Below, piece by piece: positions 44,540 to 53,983 of a stretch of 64,000 nt of DNA. A program made the position numbers and the translations under genes. Where the stretch lies: contig CAVQVS010000003.1 in the NCBI GenBank assembly GCA_963717215.1, forward strand, positions 217,434 to 281,433, in the 5' to 3' direction. Numbering within the stretch: the first letter of the stretch is position 1; each line of letters opens with the position of its first letter. The notes under the pieces are model-generated. The model had not been told where the DNA came from, ran no database searches, and saw only the letters and a program-made list of their open reading frames with translations. This stretch comes from Roseiarcus sp963717215 (GTDB lineage Bacteria > Pseudomonadota > Alphaproteobacteria > Rhizobiales > Beijerinckiaceae).

Positions 44540-45490
44540 ATGGGACGACATGTTGATCCAACGGACTTCGCGCCCGCGCTAACGGCGCTCAATGACATTT
44601 CCGACCGAGCGAGCGCGCTAACGCCAAGATCTGAGACGGCGCAACAGCGCCGCGCAGTGCAAACGCCGGCCTCTCACGATTACCCCGCGCGTCAGCTTCA
44701 TGGCGCGGCGGCTGTCCTCGGCGCATCGGTTCTGTTGGACAGCGCGGTCGAACACTACCGCGGGTCGTTCAAAAACTCGGCGATGATCCTGCCGCTCATC
44801 TCCTCGGCCTTGAACATCGCATCCGGCCTCCATGGCATGAGCGCCTCCGAGAGCGACAGTCATAAGGGCCGGACGCTCGCCTACGTCGCCGCGATCGGCG
44901 TTGGAACCATTGGAACCGGTTTTCATATCTACAACGTGAGAAAGCGCGTCGGAGCATTCCGCTGGGAGAACTTCTTCTATGGCGCTCCTCTTGGAGCCCC
45001 CGCGGCGCTGCTCTTGTCCGGCATGGCGGGGCTCGCGGCGGATCGCTTAGCGGGTAACGCCAAGCGGCAAGGTGAAGCCACCTTGCTCGGTCTACCGGCG
45101 GGACGCGTGCTTGCGGCGTTCACCAGCCTCGGTCTGCTTGGAACCGTCGGCGAGGCCGGACTGCTGCACTTTCGGGGGGATTTCCAAAATCCCGCGATGT
45201 ATCTACCCGTGACCTTGCCACCGATCGCTGCAGCCGTGATGGCTGAGGCGGCTGTGAACCCATCGCGTCGCAAGCGAGGATTCGCCCGCGTTTGGCTTGG
45301 GATCACGTCGCTTCTCGGCTTTGCCGGCGTGGGGTTTCATTGCTACGGCGTTTCCCGAGCGATGGGTGGCTGGAAGAACTGGCGGCAGAACGTCGTGGCC
45401 GGGCCGCCAATTCCGGCTCCCCCGAGTTTCGCTGGTCTCGCTCTTGGCGGCATCGCGGCGTTGACGCTGATTGAAAAGGTCGAGCGATGA
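44540..45490 (+). CDS. Membrane protein with internal duplication, in the GMC-oxidoreductase operon
   Basis: 316 residues. Two halves repeat the same plan. The first half has LDSAVEHYRGSFKNSAMILP, then a membrane pair and GTGFHIYNVRKRVGAFRWEN with FFYGAPLGAPAALLLSGMAG. The second half has GEAGLLHFRGDFQNPAMYLP, then GVGFHCYGVSRAMGGWKNWR with VVAGPPIPAPPSFAGLALGG. The shared HxRGxFxNxAMxLP and GxGFH motifs, each near a membrane segment, suggest a pseudo-twofold membrane unit with paired histidines. Its stop overlaps the next ATG (ATGA). A quinone- or haem-handling anchor for the soluble subunits that follow is plausible but unproven. Confidence 0.65.
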   Translation: MGRHVDPTDFAPALTALNDISDRASALTPRSETAQQRRAVQTPASHDYPARQLHGAAAVLGASVLLDSAVEHYRGSFKNSAMILPLISSALNIASGLHGMSASESDSHKGRTLAYVAAIGVGTIGTGFHIYNVRKRVGAFRWENFFYGAPLGAPAALLLSGMAGLAADRLAGNAKRQGEATLLGLPAGRVLAAFTSLGLLGTVGEAGLLHFRGDFQNPAMYLPVTLPPIAAAVMAEAAVNPSRRKRGFARVWLGITSLLGFAGVGFHCYGVSRAMGGWKNWRQNVVAGPPIPAPPSFAGLALGGIAALTLIEKVER

Positions 45491-46128
45491 CGAACCGCTT
45501 TCCGGGCTACGATGTCCTCAAGAAACGCAACACGCTGTCCTGGAATGAGCCGACGCGAAAAGCCATCGACAAACGGATCGCTGTGCATCCCGGCCCCCGC
45601 TTCTTTAGCGAGCAGGAATGGTTGACCCTCGGCGCGATGTGCGCCCGTATCGTGCCCCAACCGAAGGATCGGTCGCCGGTTCCGCTTCCCGCCTACGTCG
45701 ACGAGAAGATGTTCGACGATCATCGGGACGGCTATCGCTTCGCAAAACTCCTGCCGCAGCGGGAAGCCTGGAAGGCGGCGCTGGCGGCGGTTGATGCCGA
45801 AGCGCAGGAGCGGCACGGCGCCGCCTATCATGCGTTGCCCGCACGCGAGCAGGACGCCATCCTCACCCGGATGCAGAAGGGCGAGCTTCACGGGCCGCTT
45901 TGGCTGGGCATGCCCTCGGATGTGTTCTTCAGTAAACGCGTGCTGCATGACATCGTCGGCGCCTATTACGGCCACCCCACCGCCTGGAGTGAGATCGGCT
46001 GGGCGGGGCCAGCGAGCCCGCGCGGCTTCGTGCGCCTCGACAAGAACATGCGCGATCCCTGGGAGGCCGCCGAGGCCTATCCCGGCAAAGAAGCCGGGGC
46101 GCGGCGGGCAAACGATCGTGTTGTCTAG
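45487..46128 (+). CDS. Gluconate 2-dehydrogenase subunit 3-like protein
   Basis: 213 residues. Family pattern FFSEQEWLTLGAMCARIVPQ, LPAYVDEKMFDDHRDGYRFA, ARAQ-rich middle, DIVGAYYGHPTAWSEIGWAG and a C-terminal GFVRLDKNMRDPWE. Unlike classic subunit 3 proteins no Tat signal precedes it (MTNRFPGYDVLKKRNTLSWN). It starts inside the stop of the membrane-protein gene, and its own end overlaps the GMC gene by 11 bases. It likely forms a complex with the GMC flavoprotein. Confidence 0.85.
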   Translation: MTNRFPGYDVLKKRNTLSWNEPTRKAIDKRIAVHPGPRFFSEQEWLTLGAMCARIVPQPKDRSPVPLPAYVDEKMFDDHRDGYRFAKLLPQREAWKAALAAVDAEAQERHGAAYHALPAREQDAILTRMQKGELHGPLWLGMPSDVFFSKRVLHDIVGAYYGHPTAWSEIGWAGPASPRGFVRLDKNMRDPWEAAEAYPGKEAGARRANDRVV

Positions 46129-47776
46129 TCTTCCAGTCGGCGATCCTTTCGAAGCTCCGCGCGCGGCGCAAGGGCGCGCCCCTGATGTGTTCGAGCCGGG
46201 CGGTTGGATTCCCATGCGCGAATATCGAGACGACGAGTCGGTCGATTTCGCCATCGTCGGTTCGGGTGCCGGCGGCGGCACGCTTGCGGCCAGGCTCGCG
46301 GAGAAGGGCTTCTCGGTCGTGGCGTTCGACGCCGGCCCGTTCTTCCGCCCGCTCGACGACTTCGCTTCGGATGAGACCGAGCAGACCAAGCTCTACTGGA
46401 CCGACAACCGGATCGTCGACGGTAACGACTGGATGATCATGGGAGGCAAGAACAGCGGCAAGGCTGTGGGCGGCTCGACCGTACACTTCGCCATGGTGTC
46501 GCTGCGCTTCCGACCCGAATGGTTCAAGGCCCGGACGACACTTGGCTACGGAGCCGACTGGCCCATCGATTGGCGCGAGATGTGGGATTACTACCGGCAA
46601 GCCGAGCAGGCCTTGTCCATCTCCGGACCCGTCACCTATCCATGGGGCCCCGAACGTCCGCGCTATCCGTACCGCGCGCATCCGGTCAACGCGGCGGGAA
46701 TGATCCTGGCCAAAGGCTGCGAGGCTATGGGCATGGCCTGGACACCAACACCTCTCGCGACGGTGTCCGCTCCGCGCGGCAAGTCGCCGCCCTGCGTCTA
46801 TCGCGGCTTTTGCCGCTTCGGCTGCTCGACCAACGCCAAGCAAAGCGCGCTGGTGGTATGGATTCCGCGCGCCATCTCGGCAGGGGCGGAGATCCGCGAT
46901 CTCGCCATGGTCGGGCGCATTGAAACAAACGCGGCGGGTCTCGCGACGGGCGTGCACTACACACGAAAAGGAGCGTGGCGATTCCAGAAGGCCAAGAACG
47001 TCGTTGTCGCTGGCTACGCCGTCGAGACGCCGCGGCTCCTGCTGATGTCCGCTACCGACGCGTTTCCGGAGGGGTTGGCCAACTCATCGGGGCTTGTCGG
47101 CAAAAATCTGATGACCCAGCCCAATCAGGCCGTTTTCGGCGAGGTTGGGGAAGAGATACGTTGGAGCAAGGCGCCTCCCTCCACCACCATCACCGAGCAC
47201 TGGAACTATGACGACCGCAAGGATTTCCATGGTGGTTACTGCTGGATGGGGCAGGGCCCGCTGCCCATCGAATGGGCCTCCGTACAGGCCGGCTCCCGTG
47301 GCCTCTGGGGTGACGCGCTCGTCCAGCAAATGAAGAACTACAATCACTCTGTCGGCGTGAAGATGGTCGGGGAGGCAATGCCCGACGAGAACAACCGGGT
47401 GACACTCGCAGACGAACAGGACGGTTACGGCCTGCCGATCCCACGCATCCATTATTCGTGGACCGACAACGATCGAGCGCTCATTGCGCACGGCCTCGAT
47501 CAGATGGAACAAAGCATGCAAGCGGCAGGCGTGCGCAACACGTTTCGGCAGGACCAGGACGCCAACCATCTTGGCGGCACCGCACGCATGGGCGACGACC
47601 CGCGCACGAGCGTGGTCGACGCCGACTGCCGATCATGGGACGTGCGAAACCTTTGGGTTTGCGACGGCTCCGTGTTTCCCACTGTTGGCGGCGTCAACCC
47701 TTCTCTGACGATCCAGGCGATAGCGCTTCGCACCGCGGACCGCATCGAGGCGCTGGCGCAGCGCGGGGAGTTATGA
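46118..47776 (+). CDS. GMC-family FAD oxidoreductase (gluconate/2-keto-sugar dehydrogenase large-subunit type)
   Basis: 552 residues. GTG at 46118 (or TTG at 46121) is chosen because the family N terminus begins SSLPVGDPFEAPR, upstream of any ATG. FAD site DFAIVGSGAGGGTLAARLAE; GGKNSGKAVGGSTVHFAM; Cys-rich loop YRGFCRFGCSTNAKQSALVV; C-terminal DANHLGGTARMGDDPRTSVV and CDGSVFPTVGGVNPSLTI with the catalytic His-Asn region. It oxidises a sugar, polyol or alcohol with electrons passed to the respiratory chain, presumably through the partner proteins upstream, since no cytochrome c gene is nearby. Confidence 0.88.
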   Translation: MLSSLPVGDPFEAPRAAQGRAPDVFEPGGWIPMREYRDDESVDFAIVGSGAGGGTLAARLAEKGFSVVAFDAGPFFRPLDDFASDETEQTKLYWTDNRIVDGNDWMIMGGKNSGKAVGGSTVHFAMVSLRFRPEWFKARTTLGYGADWPIDWREMWDYYRQAEQALSISGPVTYPWGPERPRYPYRAHPVNAAGMILAKGCEAMGMAWTPTPLATVSAPRGKSPPCVYRGFCRFGCSTNAKQSALVVWIPRAISAGAEIRDLAMVGRIETNAAGLATGVHYTRKGAWRFQKAKNVVVAGYAVETPRLLLMSATDAFPEGLANSSGLVGKNLMTQPNQAVFGEVGEEIRWSKAPPSTTITEHWNYDDRKDFHGGYCWMGQGPLPIEWASVQAGSRGLWGDALVQQMKNYNHSVGVKMVGEAMPDENNRVTLADEQDGYGLPIPRIHYSWTDNDRALIAHGLDQMEQSMQAAGVRNTFRQDQDANHLGGTARMGDDPRTSVVDADCRSWDVRNLWVCDGSVFPTVGGVNPSLTIQAIALRTADRIEALAQRGEL

Positions 47777-48627
47777 CCGCATCGGGCGCGTCGCTGTGCT
47801 GCCAGCGCCTTTACGGCATCAAGAGCTTTCGACTCGTTACTCAGGACCTACGTCGGATCGCAGCTTTCTATTCCGATGTTCTCGGCTTTGCCGTTGTCAG
47901 CGATATCAAGCCGATCGGAACCGAAGAGATGGGTCTGCTCGGCCTGCAGGGCGGCGGACGGCGGCAGGAGTTGAGCATCGGGAGTCAGATGGTCGCGATG
48001 GACGAGTTTGCAATCAAAGGCCACTCCTATCCTCTGGATGGCAGCGCGGCGTCGCTCTGGTTCCAACATCTCGCCCTGGTCGTGGTCAACATCGAGGAAG
48101 CCCATGCCCGATTGCGAGCCATCGCCCCCATTTCAATCGCCGGTCCGCAGCAGCTGCCCCCTTCATCTGGCGGGGTTCAGGCTTTCAAGTTTCGCGATCC
48201 CGACGGGCACCCACTCGAATTGCTGCAGTTCCCGCAAGAAGATATGCCGGCGACCTGGAAGAATAGGTCCCCAGCGCGCGGTCAGATCGCCTTAGGCGTC
48301 GATCATTCAGCGATCAGCGTCCACGACGCGGATGCGAGTATCGCGTTCTATGGGGATCTCGCGTTGAAGCAGGGCAAGCGCACCTTCAACACCGGGCCGG
48401 CCCAGGAACGCCTGGACGGTCTTCCCAATGTCGAGGTTTCGGTCGTGCCCATGATCCCAGATACGGCCGCGCCGCATCTCGAACTCCTCGCTTATCGCGT
48501 GCGAGAGCGGGACAGTTTACCGACTACGCGGGTGAACGACGTCGCGGCCACGCGCATCCTCTGGCGCGGCGACAAGGCTGATCTGTTGCGCGACCCAGAC
48601 GGCCATCTGCAACAAATCGAGCAGTGA
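47773..48627 (+). CDS. Two-domain VOC (glyoxalase/dioxygenase superfamily) protein
   Basis: 284 residues; ATG overlaps the GMC stop. Domain 1 runs from IKSFRLVTQDLRRIAAFYSD to FRDPDGHPLELLQF. Domain 2 runs from LGVDHSAISVHDADASIAFY to LLRDPDGHLQQIE. Each carries the paired-strand VOC pattern with a metal-type His and Glu at the ends, although several ligand positions vary. Function in the family ranges from lyases to dioxygenases, and nothing here fixes it. It is the last gene of the 42.7-48.6 kb operon and is convergent with the cupin gene. Confidence 0.8.
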   Translation: MTASGASLCCQRLYGIKSFRLVTQDLRRIAAFYSDVLGFAVVSDIKPIGTEEMGLLGLQGGGRRQELSIGSQMVAMDEFAIKGHSYPLDGSAASLWFQHLALVVVNIEEAHARLRAIAPISIAGPQQLPPSSGGVQAFKFRDPDGHPLELLQFPQEDMPATWKNRSPARGQIALGVDHSAISVHDADASIAFYGDLALKQGKRTFNTGPAQERLDGLPNVEVSVVPMIPDTAAPHLELLAYRVRERDSLPTTRVNDVAATRILWRGDKADLLRDPDGHLQQIEQ

Positions 48628-48655
48628 TTTCTTTGGAGCCACTCTAAGCAGGCTA

Positions 48656-49099
48656 CTATTTGAAGCGGCCAGGCTGACCAACGGTCGGCGAAACATCGAG
48701 CGCGGTCACGATCATGGTGCAAGGTTCATCACCTACGGTTCCGGATCGGTGGCCCTTGCCCCCCTTCGTGCCCTGATCTTCGCCCATCATGAGTTCGCCG
48801 GGCCCCATCTCGACGCGCTCGCCATCCATCGTCTCGACGAACCACCGGCCGGTTAGGATCGCGATCCACTGAGGTTTGGGATTTTCGTGCCACTCGCCCA
48901 CCCATCCCACGGGCAGAACCGTGAAGGTTACAACCGCCTTCGATGGATCCATCTTGTCGTTCCATTGCGGCTCGACCTTCGGATTGATTCCCTTCAGTTC
49001 GAAGGCGGATAGCTCGGATCGTTTCTGACGGCTAACACCCTCCTCATCAACATAAACGTGCCAATAAGGAATGGCCGGCTTCGCTTGATGGTCGCTCAT
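48656..49099 (-). CDS. Cupin-domain protein
   Basis: 147 residues from MSDHQAKPAIPYWHVYVDEE. Cupin barrel patterns: VVTFTVLPVGWVGEWHENPK, QWIAILTGRWFVETMDGERV, EMGPGELMMGEDQG, KGHRSGTVGDEPC. His residues at the usual metal positions (EWHENP, KGHRSG) are present. Possibly a small metalloenzyme or sugar-acid binding protein. It is the last gene of the minus-strand operon that begins with the debranching enzyme. Confidence 0.8.
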   Translation of the reverse strand: MSDHQAKPAIPYWHVYVDEEGVSRQKRSELSAFELKGINPKVEPQWNDKMDPSKAVVTFTVLPVGWVGEWHENPKPQWIAILTGRWFVETMDGERVEMGPGELMMGEDQGTKGGKGHRSGTVGDEPCTMIVTALDVSPTVGQPGRFK

Positions 49100-49142
49100 A
49101 TTGTCTCGCTTTCCTTCATTGTCGCGCCCACGCAGAAACCGC

Positions 49143-50088
49143 TCACCGCAGGTCCACGGCCAGCAGCATTGTCTTGGCGGCGATGAACAACCGCCGCCCA
49201 TCGGGGCCGCCGAAATCGCAATTGGCGCAGACGTTGGGTGTCGGGATCAGGCCAAGCTTGGCGCCATCGGCAGCGAAGATCTGCATACCCGCCTCGGAGG
49301 TCGTCCAGACCCAGCCCCGCTCGTCCACGACGAAGCCGTCCGGGATGCCCGGCTCGACAGACTGGAACAGCCGGCGGCCGGAGAGTGATCCGTCGGCCGC
49401 GACATCGAAGGCGATGAGGTCGTGGGTGTCGCCGTCGAGCGCGCGCGCGGTGTCAGAAACGTACAAGGTCCGGCCGTCGGCCGAGAATGCCAGGCCATTT
49501 GGCTGCTCAAAGTCGGCCATTCGCCGGATTTCGCCGGTGTCGGGATCGTGGCGATAGACGCTGCGATGGTCGAGCTCCGGCTCGCGCAGCGAACCCTGAT
49601 TGGGCATTTTGAGGCCGAAGGTCGGATCGGAGAACCACAAGGTTCCGTCCGGCGCGAGCGTGATGTCGTTCGGCGAGTTGAAGCGCTTTCCGTCAAAATG
49701 CGTGAGGAAGGGCGTAGCTTCACCTGGTTGGTCCGAGCGGCTGATGCAGCGCCGTCCATGCTCGCAATGGACGAGACGCCCATCCCGATCGACGGCGTTG
49801 CCGTTGATGAAGTCGGTGGCGTCGATCACCACCTCGACGTGTCCGTCTGGATACCATCCGAGCACCCGCCGGCCGTCGACATCGGACCAGACGAGCCGCT
49901 CGCGGGGCGCGTCCCAGACGACGCCTTCGCTGAAGGTGGCGTGCTCGATAAAGGCAAAGCAGCGGCGTGTCCGGGTCAAGGACGTCAAGCAGGCGCGGAT
50001 CGTCGATGACAGCCGGTTTCGCTTCGCTCAGCGGCTTCGGCGGACCGGGACGCCGCAATAGGGTTCCTGTGACGCTAGTGTCTCTCAT
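49143..50088 (-). pseudogene. SMP-30/gluconolactonase-family protein, one frame break near the N terminus
   Basis: From ATG 50088: MRDTSVTGTLLRRPGPPKPL then PAVIDDPRLLDVLDPDTPL. A one-base slip near 49948 leads to IEHATFSEGVVWDAPRERLV with the metal Glu. The six-bladed propeller follows (FINGNAVDRDGRLVHCEHGR; FNSPNDITLAPDGTLWFSDP; QPNGLAFSADGRTLYVSDTA, with the Asn and Asp metal ligands), ending AAKTMLLAVDLR. It should hydrolyse a sugar lactone, a sensible partner for the two GMC dehydrogenases. If the slip is real, the protein could restart at 49988 without the first strand. ATG overlaps the DoxX stop. Confidence 0.78.
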
Positions 50089-50528
50089 TGCGGCGGCTCC
50101 GCGGCACGCTCTCTTCGCGGCGCGCCGGAGGTCTCGTCGTCGAGCGCTACATACATTAGCCCCCCTATCAGACCGAAATTCTTGAGGAACTCCCAAAGTT
50201 CCTCGCGCCCTTTGCTCTTCCCCTTCGCGAATAGATCCTCGTGCTTCCAGAACGGATGGTAGAGCAGCGCGGTCGCGGCGCAGAACCCCGCCAGAATGGT
50301 GGCGGCCTGACGGTCTCCTCGGCCCGTCACGATGCAAAGCGGGGCGATCGCCTCAACGGCGATCCCCGCCATCAGCATTTCTTTGGAGGCCCCAGCAAAC
50401 GGCGGAGGCCCAGACTCCGCCTGCTTCATGGCCTGATTCCAATGCACGATCTTGTCGGCTGCGCTGAAAGGAAACAGCACCACCAGGCTCGCCCTCGTCA
50501 GCGTGCGAAGAAAGGAATTGCGGATCAT
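50085..50528 (-). CDS. DoxX-like small membrane protein
   Basis: 147 residues from MIRNSFLRTLTRASLVVLFP; GAGG lies six bases upstream of this ATG. Four membrane segments are likely (LTRASLVVLFPFSAADKI, KEMLMAGIAVEAIAPLCIVT, AATILAGFCAATALLYHPFW, FLKNFGLIGGLMYVAL). FPFSAADKIVHWN followed by a second helix with E-A-P is typical of DoxX/DUF4870-like quinone-associated proteins. It is in the minus-strand operon between the GMC oxidoreductase and the SMP-30 gene. Confidence 0.7.
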   Translation of the reverse strand: MIRNSFLRTLTRASLVVLFPFSAADKIVHWNQAMKQAESGPPPFAGASKEMLMAGIAVEAIAPLCIVTGRGDRQAATILAGFCAATALLYHPFWKHEDLFAKGKSKGREELWEFLKNFGLIGGLMYVALDDETSGAPRRERAAEPPQ

Positions 50529-50566
50529 GAGGCGCCTCTTAGACGAGGGGATCGAAATGCGAGCGA

Positions 50567-52136
50567 TCACGCGCCGAGCCTTCTCTTGATGTGGTCCGCA
50601 ACCCGCAGCGCGTTGGCGATGATCGTCAGCGTGGGATTGACGGCGCCGATCGAGGGGAAAAAGCTGGCGTCGGTCACATAAAGGTTATCGAGCTGGTGGG
50701 CCTTGCAGTCGAGGTCGAGAACCGAGGTCTGCGGGTTCGTCCCGAAGCGGCAGGTGCCAGCCTGATGCGCGGTTCCACTAATCGGAATGTCCTTGCCGAG
50801 ATAGAGGCTTCGTTCCAGCAGAACCGGATGCGCCCCGATGACGCCGAGCAGGCTTTCGAGCTTGCGTTTCAGCCCTTTGGCGGCGAGTCCGTTGCCCTCG
50901 GTGACCGCCAGCACGACCTTGTCGCCTTCGTAGGAAATACGATTTTCCGGTCGTGGCAGGTCCTCGCTCTGCAGCCAGAAATTCATTGAATACTCAGACA
51001 GCTTGTCGAAGGGCGTCTCCGGCAACCATTGCAGATAGGACGGAACCGCCTCTCCTCTGATCTGTTCGCCATGCGAGGCCGCGCACATCTGGATCAGCCC
51101 CAGCGGATAATCGAAGTCTTCGGAGCCGAAGTAGAAGTCGCTGACCGCAAGCGTTTTCTGGAACACGGTCTTGTTCGGTTCCTTCAACAACGCCATCAGG
51201 ATGCTCATGGTGTGGCGCATGTAGTTGCGACCCGACCTGATCCGAGCCGTTGGCAAGGCCCGTCGGGTACTTATCGTTGGCCGAGCGCAGCAGCAGCAGC
51301 GCTGAACTCAGCGCGCCGCAGGCGACAACCACGATATCGGCGGAATAGGCCTCTTGCGCGCCGTTGCGCGTGACGAGAACCTTGGCGACGGCGCCGCCGC
51401 TTGCATCGGTCTCTAGCCGCGAAACGTAGGCTCCGGTGAGCAGCGTGAAATTATCGTGCTGCTTCAGCGTCGGGTCGATGCAGATCACCTGGGCGTCCGC
51501 TTTGGCGTTGATGGCGCAGGGAAAGCCGTCGAACGCGTCGCAGCGTATGCAGGGGGAGGTTGGCGTAACCTTCCCATCCTTCTCGTCCATCAGGATGCCG
51601 AGCGGCAGATGAAACGGGCGCAGGCCGTCTTTTTCGAGGCTGTCGTTGAGCTCCTGGATGCGAGGCTCGTGGCTGACCGGCTCGTAGGCAAAAGGGGTGC
51701 TGGACCACGGTTCGGTCGGGTCTTCGCCGCGCTTGCCGTGGACATGGAAGAGCGCCTCGGCCTGACCGTAATAGGGCTCGAACACGTCGTAACCCAGCGG
51801 CCATGCCGGCGACACGCCGTCGGTATGCTGCAGCATTCCGAAATCGCGCTCTCGGAGCCGGAACAGAGCCGCGCCGTAGACCTTGGAATTGCCGCCTACC
51901 CAGTAATGCAGGCCGGGCCGGAAGGACTCACCGTCCTTGCCGTACCAGGTGTCAGTGGCCTGATACGCGCCGTCGACGAACACGGTCTTGGCGTCCCAAT
52001 TCGCGCGCGAGCGCGGCAAGTATGTCCCGCGCTCCAGCATGAGGATGCGTTTGCCGGTCGGGGCAAGGCGCTGCGCGACGGCCCCCCCGCCCGGACCGCT
52101 GCCGATGACGATGACGTCGTAATGATCGTTAGCCAT
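50567..52136 (-). pseudogene. Second GMC-family oxidoreductase, single frame break at about 51235
   Basis: From ATG 52136: MANDHYDVIVIGSGPGGGAV (FAD site), RLAPTGKRILMLERGTYLPR, HYWVGGNSKVYGAALFRLRE, CIRCDAFDGFPCAINAKADA (Cys-rich loop), VVACGALSSALLLLRSAND, then a slip after GSDQVG. In the next frame RNYMRHTMSILMALLKEPNK runs to AHQAGTCRFGTNPQTSVLDL and VTDASFFPSIGAVNPTLTI. All domains are present across the two frames. It is probably another sugar or polyol dehydrogenase. A single indel with everything else conserved makes sequencing error likely. Confidence 0.8.
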
Positions 52137-52174
52137 GGCAATCTCGTAAGGTTGCGAAAAGGGCGCAATTTTGA

Positions 52175-53956
52175 TCAGGGGCCCGCGCGGTTGAGGATCG
52201 GTCCTGAAAGGCCAAGCGCCGTGTTGATCAGGGCGAGGTGGCTGAGCGCTTGCGGGAAATTGCCCGCGAGGTGCTTGCCCGGCACGTTGTACTCCTCCGA
52301 CAACAGTCCTACGTCGTTCGCCAGCGCGGTCACCCGCTCGAACTGGGCGGTCGCCTCGTCGTGGCGACCCTGGAGGGCGAGACAATCCGCCATCCAGAGC
52401 GAGCAGGCCAGGAACGCGCCCTCGTTCGGGCCGTCGACCTTGACCTTCGTGCGCCGAATCAATCCACCCTCGCAGAGCTCGTTCGCGATCCTGGCGATTG
52501 TCGCCGCGATCCGCGGATCGTCGGCCGGCAGGAAGCCGACTAGCGGTATCAGGAGAAGGCTCGCGTCGAGCACTTGGTCGCCGTAGGTCTGGGTGAACGC
52601 GCCAAGTCCCGGGTTCCACCCATCGCGGCAAACCTCATCATGGATCGTTTGGCGCAACGCCTCCAGCTCCGCGCGCCGGGCGCCCGGCAGCGCATCTGCG
52701 ACGTTCCCATCGCGGAGCACTCGGTCGACGCCGACCCAGGCCATGACCTTGGAGTAGGTGTAGTGCCTGGGCTCCGAACGGGATTCCCATACGCCGGACC
52801 CGGGCACGCGCCATACGTTTGCGAGATGGTCCACGAGGCGCGCCTCGACCTCGGCCTGCTGGGGCGTGACCTTCAGACCTGCCCGTCGAGCGAAGCTCAG
52901 ACAGTCGAGAACTTCGCCGAACACGTCGATTTGGCGCTGGGTCGATGCGGCGTTGCCAATACGAACCGGAAGAGCGCCGCGGTACCCGGGTAGGCTATCG
53001 ACCGTCCATTCGTTGAGGTGGCGCGAGCCGTCTACCCGATACATGATGCGCATCTTTTCGGGCGCCCCTCCGATTGCTCGGAGGAGCCAGTCCCGCCAAG
53101 CCTCAGCTTCCTGTTTGAAGCCCGCGTTCGCCAAGGCGCCGAGTGTGAAGGTCGAGTCCCGCAGCCAGCAATAGCGGTAATCCCAGTTCGAGGCGCCGCC
53201 TGGTATTTCTGGAAGTCCCGCGGTCGGCGCCGCCACCAACCCGCCAGTCTGCACGTGGGCCATGGCGCGCAACGTGATCAGCGACCGCTTGACGATCCCT
53301 GGCCACTTCGTTCGGCTGGCGTCGAACCCGGCGATCCAGGTGCGCCAATGCGTGCGCGTTTCGGCGAGGGCCCGCTCGGGATCGAGGCCGACCGGGGCGG
53401 CCCCGGCCAAAGGCGCGTAGCTAAGCACGAAAGTTTGGCGCTGGCCCTCGGTCACGACAAAGTCCGCCGTGACGGTATTGTCCGTCACTGCGAACTCCAC
53501 CGGCGAGATGAACGTCACCCGGTCCGAGCCAATTGTCGCGGTCAGCCCTGCGCCATTGTTCTCGCACCATGGTGAAACCGCGCCATAATCGAAACGGAGC
53601 CTCAGCTCGGCGCGCATCGCGACGCGTCCCGACAAGCCGATAACGATCCGCACCACGGCCGACAGGTCGCCCTTGCGCATCGGCATGAAGTCGATCACGC
53701 GGACTGCGCCGGTGTCTGTCGTTGTTTCTGTCACGAGGACCAGGGTGTCGTCCTCATAGGAGCGCCGGACGGCCTGCCCGCCCGCTTGCGCGGCGATCTG
53801 CCAGCGCCCGTTTTCAGGGGTGCCGAGCAGCGAGCAAAAGCATGCATCGCTGTCGAATCGCGGCCAGCACAGCCAGTCGATGGAGCCATCGCGGTTCACG
53901 AGGGCCGCCGTCTGCCCGTCACCAATGAGGGCGTAGTCTTCGAGAGGGGAGCTCAT
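52175..53956 (-). CDS. GH15-family glucoamylase/trehalase
   Basis: 593 residues. N-terminal trehalase-like beta domain (LEDYALIGDGQTAALVNRDG, SIDWLCWPRFDSDACFCSLL). Then the (alpha/alpha)6 barrel with SNWDYRYCWLRDSTFTLGAL, HLNEWTVDSLPGYRGALPVR and, near the C terminus, KVDGPNEGAFLACSLWMADC with the Glu of the catalytic-base region, and QALSHLALINTALGL. No signal peptide, so cytoplasmic. It cleaves alpha-glucosidic bonds of glycogen fragments or trehalose. It forms a carbon-storage set with the debranching enzyme two genes upstream. Confidence 0.9.
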   Translation of the reverse strand: MSSPLEDYALIGDGQTAALVNRDGSIDWLCWPRFDSDACFCSLLGTPENGRWQIAAQAGGQAVRRSYEDDTLVLVTETTTDTGAVRVIDFMPMRKGDLSAVVRIVIGLSGRVAMRAELRLRFDYGAVSPWCENNGAGLTATIGSDRVTFISPVEFAVTDNTVTADFVVTEGQRQTFVLSYAPLAGAAPVGLDPERALAETRTHWRTWIAGFDASRTKWPGIVKRSLITLRAMAHVQTGGLVAAPTAGLPEIPGGASNWDYRYCWLRDSTFTLGALANAGFKQEAEAWRDWLLRAIGGAPEKMRIMYRVDGSRHLNEWTVDSLPGYRGALPVRIGNAASTQRQIDVFGEVLDCLSFARRAGLKVTPQQAEVEARLVDHLANVWRVPGSGVWESRSEPRHYTYSKVMAWVGVDRVLRDGNVADALPGARRAELEALRQTIHDEVCRDGWNPGLGAFTQTYGDQVLDASLLLIPLVGFLPADDPRIAATIARIANELCEGGLIRRTKVKVDGPNEGAFLACSLWMADCLALQGRHDEATAQFERVTALANDVGLLSEEYNVPGKHLAGNFPQALSHLALINTALGLSGPILNRAGP

Positions 53957-53983
53957 GACGAAAGCCGAAACTTTGCCAAGCGC

